Origin: Albugo candida
Taxonomy: Eukaryota; Oomycota; Peronosporomycetes; Albuginales; Albuginaceae
Assembly: GCA_905220665.1 (NCBI GenBank)
Contig: CAJNAR010000147.1
Span: 434,001 to 498,000 of the forward strand
Reading direction: 5' to 3'
DNA: 64,000 bases
The notes beneath the pieces are model-generated. The model worked only from the letters and a program-made list of their open reading frames with translations, did no database searches and was not told where the DNA came from. Of the stretch, positions 19,862-28,497 are shown piece after piece; within the stretch, counting starts at the first letter, position 1, and every line of letters starts with the position of its first letter. The translations under genes and the position numbers were made by a program.

Positions 19862-21224
19862 TTAAAGCCCTAAAGAAGAGATTTTGCTGCCAATTGGACG
19901 ATTATGCTTCAAATCTTCTTCGAGCTCGATGAGCTTCCATATTCCATTGATCATTGTTTGGACCAATTCCACTTCTGAATACCCAATCCTTGCTTTGTTG
20001 GAAATATCGTACACACCACCAGGACCCGGTGGAGAATGCTCGCCTTTAGATCCACGCGCTTGTAATTTGAACTTATCACATAGCTCATAGAAGAGTTTCG
20101 AGTGTTCGGCAAGACAAGGCAATTTGATCATGACACTGGCACGTAGCCCTGTGCCCAAATTGGAAGGACAGGTGCATACAAAGCCCAAGTGCTCATCATA
20201 CATGTACTCGCTGCCTTCGTCCTGGACAACACTTTCGACTTGAGAGACTCCACGGCTGAATCGATCGAAGACAGCTTTCACATCACCACCATCTTGCATA
20301 GCGATAACACGCATATGATCCTCTTCATTGATCCACACTAAAAACGTTTTCTCATCATTGTGGAAGATTCCACGACCATCCGGCCAATCTCTGGCCGCTC
20401 CAGCATTGGTAAGTAATGTCCCTCCACCCGGTTTCTGGAATAGAAAGTGGTCTTCAATCAATTGTTCTTCTTCGCTTTTTGTCATTTTGCTCAATGGATA
20501 GTATTTCCCTTTCAGATCTCCACGAAGATTTCCAAGTGCCTTTGACAAAACTCTTTCGACTTCTCTTCTTTCTCCTCGGCTGGTACCTGGAGGAAGAGAT
20601 AGTCCACGCACACTTCGTCCGGCACGAATACGTGTAGAAATAACATATTGCGATGGAAGAATTCCATCCTGAATCTTCCTCGAGTCAATGTCCGTGCGAT
20701 GAGAATCCGTTGGTTTGTATCCGTGCCAGCTTTCAATCACAATATCCATTAGCTCCTTGAATGTTTGATACGACTCTTCATCTCCAGCAACCACACCAAC
20801 GCCAAGATGTGGTGTGTCTATACCTGTCTGGATGGCTTGATCCAACGAGTATCCAGATGACGTACGTCGGTTTTTGAGTCTCTCGTACATTTCAGGCGTT
20901 AAATGCTTTGCCATCAACGATCGATGCTTTGGAGTCAACACGGGATAATTGTTGTACTGCGAGGTCTTATTCGCATTAGAAGCCCGTAGGTGAGTCTCAA
21001 TGCTTCTCAATCGAGTGGCGATCTCTCCGTAGTGATCTTTGCTTTGCGACTCCGCCATCAGAGGTCTGGTGGTAGAGACCACATGAGAGCATGACACGAG
21101 GCCGACTGAAATCGCACATGCCCCGGCTATATTTGTGGCATTTTGCCTTAAAAACTTCCCTAAAGCACCCAAACTTATACTCAAAAACTTTTTTTATTGA
21201 CGATGACGACAACGTACCAAACAT
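19862..21224 (-). CDS. Phosphagen (ATP:guanidino) kinase, taurocyamine/creatine kinase type, probably mitochondrial, 434 aa
   Basis: Main exon 19862-21159; a 7-base first exon (21218-21224, ATGTTTG) is inferred because the long frame has no ATG before the conserved leader. Joined, the N-terminus reads [20 protein letters not shown] followed by a hydrophobic stretch, as in mitochondrial creatine kinases. The kinase body shows [85 protein letters not shown] with the reactive Cys, and the C-terminal [19 protein letters not shown]. It reversibly moves phosphate between ATP and a guanidino compound. Oomycetes are known to have a taurocyamine kinase, so that is the favoured substrate; arginine or creatine cannot be excluded from sequence alone. 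Confidence 0.88.
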
Positions 21225-21689
21225 TGAGAGCTTTAGACCGGATTTGTTAATGATAATGCGCACCCACCTGACGCGGTGAGGGTCGGTTTTGAATCGACGA
21301 TTTCAAAACGGCCGAGCAGTAGCAGTTGCATTATCCGGCAAGCGATTAAAACGGTAATAGAGCTAATTTTAAATAATCGAAGTGTACCAAGTATCAAAAA
21401 TTGGTACCGTGATTTTCTGATATGATATGCTCTATTTTTCATGACGCATTCGCGGCAGAGTCAATATATATTAATTGACACAACATCACATACTACAATT
21501 CGAAAGCACTATAACAGCTTACGGGGGTACCGGGACGTACGTTTCATCAAGTGAAAAATTGTTCTGCTTAGCGGAACTTAACAAAACAATTGATCCCATT
21601 AACCGTTTGTATCACTACATTTATGTGTTATTGTTTTCGATATGGACCAAGTATAAGCCTATATATACAATACAAAACCAGATTAGGCA
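21225..21689. promoter_or_regulatory. Region upstream of U6 and of the phosphagen kinase; TATA box at about 21659-21668
   Basis: Between the kinase start (-) and U6 (+) there is no coding frame of note. TATATATA at about 21659-21668 sits roughly 25-30 bases before the U6 5' end, the position of the TATA box of a type 3 RNA polymerase III promoter. The rest has no recognisable motif. Confidence 0.6.
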
Positions 21690-21713
21690 GGAACCACTCT
21701 GTGGTCATCCGAA

Positions 21714-21744
<31 letters not shown>

Positions 21745-21795
21745 GGCCCCTGCGCAAGGATGACACGCATAAATCGAGAAGTATCGCACTTTTTA
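21690..21795 (+). ncRNA. U6: U6 spliceosomal snRNA
   Basis: The stretch from about 21711 to 21775 is nearly identical to the universal U6 core: AAATTGGAACGATACAGAGA (with the ACAGAGA box), then AGATTAGCATGGCCCCTGCG (with the AGC triad) and CAAGGATGACACGCA. A 5' hairpin (ACCAC-TCT-GTGGT, about 21693-21705) matches the U6 5' stem-loop. The gene ends in a T run at 21790-21794, a polymerase III terminator. A TATA box lies about 25 bases upstream. The exact ends are estimated. It is the only full U6 in the window and pairs functionally with the many short introns seen here. Confidence 0.95.
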
Positions 21796-21954
21796 AACCT
21801 TTGTGACCGTTCTTTTGAACACTTATTTGTATCCATGATGCCGAACATGAGCATGACTAAGCCATACGTGAAATTTGATACCGAACAGAACTCGTTCTAA
21901 AATGGATGCTTTGGGATCAAAGTGCTTCACCGAAGAATTACTATACGCCTTATA

Positions 21955-22085
21955 TAAGAAAATATATATAAGTAGCAAAATGATCAAGCCTGTATTCTTT
22001 GAAACTAGCTATAGTGAATGGCTATTGGGCGCGGAGAGAATACACTGCACAAAAATTTGCACTAGCGATGTGCTAGCGACTATTC
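21955..22085 (+). ncRNA. Candidate Sm-class small RNA (unassigned)
   Basis: A second strong TATA cluster (TTATATAAG and ATATATATAAG, 21951-21972) lies 170 bases after U6. About 80 bases further on, ACAAAAATTTGC (22049-22060) resembles an Sm binding site (A-U5/6-G like). It is directly followed by a hairpin, CTAGC-GATGT-GCTAG (22063-22077). An Sm site followed by a 3' stem-loop is the ending of U1, U2, U4 or U5. I could not find the 5' signature of any of them, so this is only a candidate. Confidence 0.2.
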
Positions 22086-23175
22086 TATCTCTTTGCGTCT
22101 CTGTGAGATCAGAGTGAGACCGTGCATCGAAAATTGCGCACACGAAGAATGGTAAGAGTCTGATCTCCATGTTGGATCACAATATGATCGTACTTGATAA
22201 GATCAAGTCAAAGCCATACATACGATCATGATGATATGTGGTCAATCAAAGAAAGCATGTTGAGAAATAGCATGTGATACAATCTGAACCAGCAATGTCT
22301 TCCATAACATCGCACTGGTTCGGTGTTGTTAAGAAAAGTATGAGGAGCATCCTTTCTGCTGCGCTACTCGCTGATCGATTCAGAGGCCATCACTCTGTCT
22401 TTGTCAAGTAGCTACTTCTTGCACCCTGTACCAGTTTACAACATGCGGATTGCCCAACAAACTCTCTCCCCCGCATTCTGCTTGTCCTCCTAGATGAGAT
22501 ACACTCCCGCTCTCTGCTGGATGCGCCGAATTCCACGGAGTCGACGAATAGCTAGCAGGCTCTGCCTGCCAGCAGAAATTTATTGTGACAATTGGACGGG
22601 TTAGAATAATGCAAGATTTGGGCACAAACCTCCATCACGTGCCATTTATTCTGTAGTGTGGCAATACTTCGTCCTTTGCGCTACGAGTTGCCCAAAGCTT
22701 ATCTTAGCTCTTCTATTCAATTATTCAGTATGGTTCTGAACCCGTCCGTTCAATGAGAAGTAAAACGTCACTGCGTCGGCATACTTTCTAGTCCGCAACC
22801 TTCATTACGCTACAACCGACGAGGCGGATGATCTCTGAGCCATCAAAGACGTCCCCCTACTTCAGAGAACGGTGGAGGCATAGATGGACCCAGCTGCCTT
22901 CGATATCATCCGGTAGGAACAAGAGGCTTCGTCTTTTTTCTGTGGCCGCACACTCATGGCTACGTATTAGACACCAAGACCTTTAAGAAGCTAAAGGGTC
23001 AAGGGTCAAATGTCGAAGTGTCAAAGCTAATGTGTCTCCGGCCGTGTCACGTGCGTAAGTGATAGGGAGGCTATACCCGGTCATAGAACAACCAGACAAC
23101 ATCCACAGTAGGATCACTTGTCCTGCGATAAATCAAGTGGGTACAGTGAAGAGTACACGAACACGAAGCAAAGAC
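22086..23175. other. Non-coding island between U6 and tRNA-Trp
   Basis: About 1.1 kb with no convincing protein-coding frame; the longest frame (about 22404-22625, minus) lacks any domain. It contains the hairpin at 22286-22321, a GCAGG-CTCTG-CCTGC-like palindrome near 22556-22571, and short direct repeats (AAGGGTC twice near 22995). Base composition is more GC-rich around 22480-22570 and 22790-22890 than in neighbouring gaps, which would suit structured RNA genes. I looked for U1, U2, U3, U4, U5, RNase P and SRP RNA signatures and recognised none. Confidence 0.4.
22286..22321. other. Strong inverted repeat / hairpin
   Basis: GAACCAG at 22286-22292 pairs with CTGGTTC at 22315-22321, and inside it ATGT pairs with ACAT, leaving a loop of eight bases. 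It lies in the non-coding island between U6 and tRNA-Trp and could be part of a structured RNA. No family is recognised. Confidence 0.45.
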
Positions 23176-23247
23176 TGAGGGAAGAGGGACTCGAACCCCC
23201 GACCGCTGGGTCTGGAATCCAGTGCTCTACCGCTGAGCTATTCCCCC
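23176..23247 (-). tRNA. tRNA-Trp, anticodon CCA
   Basis: On the minus strand a 72-base cloverleaf is complete. The acceptor stem is GGGGGAA with TTCCCTC and discriminator A. The D arm is GCTC-AGCGGTA-GAGC. The anticodon arm is CTGGA-TTCCAGA-CCCAG with one A-C mismatch at the loop edge, and the T arm is GGGGG-TTCGAGT-CCCTC. With U33 in place the anticodon is CCA, hence tryptophan. No intron interrupts the anticodon loop. The A box (TAGCTCAGCGG) and B box (GGTTCGAGTCC) of the internal polymerase III promoter are present. Confidence 0.93.
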
Positions 23248-23992
23248 GACGAGTGTTAATGTGAAGGCCTAATAACCTATAATAAGTAATTAACACTGTT
23301 CTCCATATAAAGAATTTTACGAAGATAATTAGAATGAACATCAAGCTTGCTGCAAACCCTGTCACGACCATGATGTCGAATTACACTGATGTACGCCGCC
23401 GGATTGATGCCATACTCTCAACCAATGCCTACAGTCAAACATGAATGGTGTCTTTGTACGGTCTTTAGCAGCAACTTTACATCACTTATGGATGACCGGC
23501 ATTTTCCATTACTCAGCGTGCACCACTAGAAAACAGTGTAATTCCTCGAATGCACCTCACCGTTCTGTAGTTCATCAACAAGGACACACAAAACTCGCTT
23601 TTTTGAGTAAAATAGGCAACCAAACATCGAAATCGATATCAAATTGTATCGAGTCAAATGAGTATTTGGGGGGTAGTACGTAAAGTCAGAGGATCGTGCG
23701 TATCGTGGGGTCGCTGTGAAGTTCCGAAATTTCGTAAGCAAGTGGAGGCATTTTAGTCCTCACGATCTCCGCAATTCGTGAGGAAAATGGCACATTAGTT
23801 TGAGTCATTGATGTGACTCTAACGTACTTGCCAAACAACACTCTCATCGTATCAAATGCGGAATTTCATCCAAAGAGTGCGCCAACGTCCAGAGGCCGTC
23901 TCCGGAGATGCAATAAATGCTACTTTCATTTGATCGGAGTGTTACACTTTAGAGCGTACTCGGAATGATACTACGTTTGTGTGTGACTCTTA
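23248..23992. other. Intergenic, 745 bases, with one clear hairpin
   Basis: No supported gene. A hairpin spans 23750-23788: CCTCACG (23758-23764) pairs with CGTGAGG (23777-23783), extended by ATTTT against AAAAT across a three-base bulge. It lies about 200 bases beyond the DCP1 stop and could be a processing or termination structure, or part of a small RNA. The remainder shows nothing recognisable. Confidence 0.4.
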
Positions 23993-25191
23993 CTACACCG
24001 TTGATTGATTCACGCGGGACAAGTAAGCCTGATAGATGGTATCCAAAAATGCTGGGTCATCAAGCAACGATACTAGCGTACTCTTCAAATCTGATTTGCT
24101 TATACGAGCATCCTTAGCCTGATTGTTGTGCTTGTTTGTTTGCTTTAGCTCTTTGTTCCCGCTGCTTTTGTTGGTTGATGAACGTGAAGTGGAATTGGTC
24201 AATATTGAAGTAGGTAGTAGCAATGAAGCGCTACCGTTCAGGTTATCCTGTTCCATTTGTGTAGCCGGCGCTGGATTCGCTGCATGCTGATCGTTTGATA
24301 TCATTCCTAGAATCAGTTCTCCTGCTGCCTTTCCCTCAGCTTGTGTTAACACGGTAGAAGGTTGCTGAGGACGTTGTAATATCGCAATTGACTTTTGCTG
24401 GTTTGATGACACTTTGATCTTATTCGCCTTCTGAGAATTCGTAGTTGCATCTTTTGCTTGTTGCCGTGTGTTCGATTGCTGTATTCGCTTAGTAGATGCC
24501 TTTCTTTTATCATTTCCGGCATTACTGAGGGATGTGCAATTAGTTGGAGTAGATTTGATATTTTGCGTTGGCGCATTAATGGTGAGCCGAGTCTCTGTGT
24601 TCTTCTGTACGCTGTAGACAAGTAACGTACATGTCATTCGCAATTCCCCAAGCGCGAAAAATGTATTGAACTAACCGTTCCAAAACCTTGAAGATCTTGT
24701 TTCGATCTCGCTCAGGAAAAAACCACACGCCATATATTGTAAATGCCGATGTATTCATCTAAAAAAAGCTCTGAGTTTTGTCACTTGGTAGTTATATCAG
24801 CATTCATACCTTGTCTTGAACACGCAATATAAGGAAGCTTTCGATGCAGTCGACATGCAGCGAATCATCGATATCCAATATCATGTTTTTTGTATTCAGT
24901 CGATTGTTCACAATAAGTTGGTAGCGAGGTGCATTAAGTCTCTCTACGATGAACAAGCATCCTTCGGTATCGTTTCGTTTCTTAAGATGGCAAAATCTTA
25001 GTTCATGTATGCTTCTGTGTACCAAGGAAACCTCTTACCCAAGACTGGTTAGCCTGATCAAACTCGTAAACAGCGACATGACTAGACATGTCGACGATAT
25101 TTGTCATGTTTTCATCGTGACGCTTCAAAACCTGCAAATTCATCGCGTATAACTGCTCATTATCCACTTGTAATGACGTCATTGTGGCCAT
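23993..25191 (-). CDS. DCP1: mRNA-decapping enzyme subunit DCP1, four exons, about 340 aa
   Basis: complement(join(23993..24604, 24672..24758, 24810..24980, 25039..25191)), 1023 bases in frame. The EVH1-type domain is built from three exons: NLQVLKRHDENMTNIVDMSS, HVAVYEF, then KRNDTEGCLFIVER and NRLNTKNMILDI, then TIYGVWFFPERDRNKIFKVL. This matches DCP1 in order and spacing. A long Asn/Ser/Gln-rich tail follows, and the last 30 residues, KSTLVSLLDDPAFLDTIYQA, form the DCP1 trimerisation helix. DCP1 activates DCP2 in 5' mRNA decay. The junction between exons 3 and 4 (24605-24671) is the least certain splice. An upstream in-frame ATG at 25302 would add 37 hydrophobic residues, unlike the family, so the ATG at 25191 is preferred. 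Confidence 0.85.
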
Positions 25192-26015
25192 GAGTTTTGA
25201 AAGCTCAAAGAAGCTTTCAATTATTGTAGTGTTTCGAGCAAGTACGATTATGTCAGCGTTTTTAAACCAACCAGCGACGAGTAGGAGGCTGAGTAAAGGC
25301 ATAAAAACTGATTTATGCGCTAAATGCGCTGATTCCGAGGGCTACAAAAGTGTTTGCTACGTTGAAGGGAGAAGACGATTTGATCATTGCCTCATTTTGC
25401 ATATTTGATCAAGGAAACGAAAGGACTCTCTGAAGCAGGTTCATTATATTGGTTTGATGCACCGATGATAGAGTTTCTCAAGATTTTGGACCACAACGGT
25501 CACAGAATGCAATAGGCATTAGAGATAATTCACCAAATACCAACAGATCACACGTAATAGCAGTAAGTGCAATAACAGTAGCAAGGAACCCAAATAAGAG
25601 GACACGCTGTACACATCATTTTGAACTTGAGCAATTCGCAAGCAAGTCCACAACAGTCCAATTTCTTAGACAATGACGCACTTGAATCAATGCAGACTTC
25701 AAGCCAAAGCACGTGTAATGAAACGCAGATTTTAATTTCCCCGCATCACCTTGCTGGGCAGCATACAAAGCACGATCACACAGCCACTCATCTCTTCACG
25801 TTGTATACACTTGAGCTAGCACCAACATTTGTATATGCAATGCTGCACATGTTTAACGATTTAATCGAAAAAATAGCAGCTATCACCGAGTAATAAATGC
25901 AAAAAATGAGCTCTTTACGTTGTCTACTTCGCTTAATCGCCTCTCATTCTTAATTTGCTCTCATTTTCGGTTACCGACAGTTGATAAAGGCTCATCGTCA
26001 CAACTCACGCTAGAC
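25192..26015. other. Divergent intergenic region, with a possible upstream exon
   Basis: Between the starts of DCP1 (-) and the membrane protein (+). An open frame at about 25690-25893 (+; first ATG MQTSSQSTCNE) codes for a polar then hydrophobic stretch (LFTLYTLELAPTFVYAM) and ends at a possible donor GTAATA at 25892. I could not join it to the downstream frame with standard GT-AG sites, so it is not included in that gene. Confidence 0.4.
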
Positions 26016-28490
26016 ATGCATCGATATTTGATGAACGTATACCGAAGGCTTCATCGATTTTGCGTCAGTGTATGGCTCATCTCATTAAGTTGTTTGAATG
26101 CAATGCACACACTTGTAGCGCTTGTAAAATCTCTTGGATTCTTTATCGCTGCTTTGCTACAGACTTTCATCCAAGAGCCAGAACAACAAACTGAATGGAA
26201 TTTGTTTTGGTGGAAACTGACATTCCCTTTGTGGATCCTGATGGTTTGCATTATGCTGATACTGCTCGGGCAATGTGGTAGAATCATGTACGGCTTTTGT
26301 GCGAGCTGTATGTGGTACTTTAGCAATCTATTGATCATGACGTACCCATTCGTTCTCATTTATCAATTTTATGAGCTTCAGAATACAGACACTTGCGAAA
26401 AGCTCCATGAAGCGGAAAAACATCAAAAGCAGTTCGTATTAAGCGATTTTCAATTTCATGCTTTGCTGTGGAAACGATTGGGGCTTGTGAGCGTTGCTAT
26501 CAGCACTGTCGAAGTATCATTGTGGCTGCAAAAGTCCTCCATAACTGTTTATTCTCGAAGACAACTCGGAATGGGGACGTATACGACGTACGGGCAATTC
26601 CAACCGATGGCGTGGATCACAGGCAATACGTTGTTTGGTATCGTTGCGTTTTTAGCCATTCCTTTCTTTCTCAAATCGCAAGCTCGTACAAATCGAATTT
26701 CAAAAGATATTGAGAAAAACCTGGACGATCAATCTTTAGGCGAACTGGACCGTCCGACGTCAGCTCGCGTGCTTGTTTCTGAAGACGGGAAAAGCTATAC
26801 CCAAACGATCACCGTCAGTATAGTGTCCTGTGTGGTCACTTGGCTAGTGATGTTCATCATTTATAGTAGTATGATGACCACATCAACGAATCGATCAGGT
26901 TCAAAAAGCGACGTGAATGGGCCCTCACCTGGCCCAAGCGGAATTCGTGCTTGGTTTATTCTCCAAGTTTTGTCGCTTGTTCTTTGTATCATTTTATTTG
27001 TCACGCATCAGTACCGTACAAAGTCTTGGACTCACTCCTTCAACCACATCGTATTGTACAGCACGATAATGGTTCATTTACCGCTTTTCTTGGGACACTT
27101 TTGCCTTCGATTATTCGTGTTGGCAGAATTGGAGGAAGCAGAGGAACTAGCATCGCTTCAAAAGAAAATGATGATGGATTCTGCTGGCGAAGGATGGATT
27201 TCTGTGATCAAATTTGGAATATCTATGGTATACCTAGCGGTGATGCAGTGCTATTTTCATGTCATGACGCGAGTTGTGACGCAAATGGCAGAACCATTCG
27301 CTCATCCTTCACTTTTATATATCGGGCAATTGTATTATTACATGTTTTGGTACATTATGGTCAGCTCTGAAACACCGATAGATGGGCTTTATTGGGCAAT
27401 GTTGCTGCTCAATATCGTTCATATCGCGTTTCTTAATACTGGGTTTTATTCGGACATGAGGCAAAAAGCTACACAATCCAGCACCTCTGTTGCTTCCTGT
27501 TTGATGGTCGCAGCTCCAATTCCCCAGAAAACAGGCGTTCTGGTTGGAATTTGCTTTCAAGCTACTACGAATTTGGCTGTAACCTTGGCTCAACGGAAAA
27601 GACCGGCTGCCAACCACAAGAGCTTTCTGCCTCTGACTCCGACCGAGCAGTATGTGGACACTCCGCTTCCATCCAACAGAGCTGGAGCTACATCTGAAAC
27701 TCCAACTCGACGACATCGTGTTAATTCACGTACACGACGACCAGATGAAGAAGAAGCTCTTTTGGAAACGATGTGTACCAGTCAAGATTCTAGCAACATA
27801 ACCATTTTAGTTCCAAGCGCATCGGATATCCCAAACTCGAAATATAGTGACGAGACACACAAGAAAGAAGGTGGGAATGCCAAAACTTGCTTCAAAGTGT
27901 CGACATTCTGTGGTCCTCGCAACCTCTCAGGGTGGTGCAACCCGCTTATCGGAAAAAGGTCGGGTGAAAGTCTTATGGAAGTCACAACACTTGATCGATT
28001 GCCGGGAGATTCAAATGACACGCAGTTACGTCCGCTCTATTTTCTGATGAAACTGGCCGAACAAGATAATATGGCAGATTCGACAGCTTTGATCCTTGTT
28101 CCAGCACTGCTGACCATTCTTGCTATTGCTGCTAAACCGTCTGAATGCTTCAAAGTCATCTATCAACGAAGGAATATGTGGCTTCGATGTATTTGCATGT
28201 TTCTCGGTCGTCTTGGTAGTGCGTTCCTCACCCGAGAAATATTCGCATGCAAGCTGAAATCTCGTCTGTTCCGTTCGTCTGGTAGAACTGGAGGTATTGA
28301 TAGCACTTTAGCAACTGATGGAGCAGGGGGATCCGAGCCAGAGGAAGTTTCGACAAGACTTTGGATTCAGCGGCTTATGTTACGCGATTTTCATCGACAG
28401 TTTGGCTATTTCACAGCGGTCACAATGATTGTCACATTTGCCTGCTTTGAACGTCCTGAGGTTCCTTATCGCTTTGCATTGCTGACATGA
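26016..28490 (+). CDS. Unrecognised multi-pass membrane protein, 824 aa
   Basis: The open frame begins at 25920 but its first ATG is at 26016. About eleven or twelve hydrophobic segments are visible: a first pair before residue 50, a cluster WILMVCIMLILLGQCG and NLLIMTYPFVLIYQF, further segments such as TVSIVSCVVTWLVMFIIYSS, WFILQVLSLVLCIILFV and GLYWAMLLLNIVHIAF. A polar Ser/Thr/Arg-rich cytoplasmic-looking stretch of some 170 residues follows (about 520-690), then STALILVPALLTILAIA and a last segment FGYFTAVTMIVTFACF. I recognise no family or transport motif. The stop codon is only 7 bases from the stop of the convergent P4-ATPase. An upstream exon is possible. Confidence 0.7.
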   Translation: MHRYLMNVYRRLHRFCVSVWLISLSCLNAMHTLVALVKSLGFFIAALLQTFIQEPEQQTEWNLFWWKLTFPLWILMVCIMLILLGQCGRIMYGFCASCMWYFSNLLIMTYPFVLIYQFYELQNTDTCEKLHEAEKHQKQFVLSDFQFHALLWKRLGLVSVAISTVEVSLWLQKSSITVYSRRQLGMGTYTTYGQFQPMAWITGNTLFGIVAFLAIPFFLKSQARTNRISKDIEKNLDDQSLGELDRPTSARVLVSEDGKSYTQTITVSIVSCVVTWLVMFIIYSSMMTTSTNRSGSKSDVNGPSPGPSGIRAWFILQVLSLVLCIILFVTHQYRTKSWTHSFNHIVLYSTIMVHLPLFLGHFCLRLFVLAELEEAEELASLQKKMMMDSAGEGWISVIKFGISMVYLAVMQCYFHVMTRVVTQMAEPFAHPSLLYIGQLYYYMFWYIMVSSETPIDGLYWAMLLLNIVHIAFLNTGFYSDMRQKATQSSTSVASCLMVAAPIPQKTGVLVGICFQATTNLAVTLAQRKRPAANHKSFLPLTPTEQYVDTPLPSNRAGATSETPTRRHRVNSRTRRPDEEEALLETMCTSQDSSNITILVPSASDIPNSKYSDETHKKEGGNAKTCFKVSTFCGPRNLSGWCNPLIGKRSGESLMEVTTLDRLPGDSNDTQLRPLYFLMKLAEQDNMADSTALILVPALLTILAIAAKPSECFKVIYQRRNMWLRCICMFLGRLGSAFLTREIFACKLKSRLFRSSGRTGGIDSTLATDGAGGSEPEEVSTRLWIQRLMLRDFHRQFGYFTAVTMIVTFACFERPEVPYRFALLT

Positions 28491-28497
28491 GAAAAGC

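Noticed and set aside
22404..22625. 73-codon minus-strand frame in the RNA island
   Set aside because: Composition and lack of domain suggest chance; the GC-rich palindromes there are better explained as structure.
22770..23060. Possible U3 snoRNA or RNase P/MRP RNA in the island (box C-like GGATGATCTCTGAG)
   Set aside because: Other required boxes and the conserved cores of these RNAs were not found.
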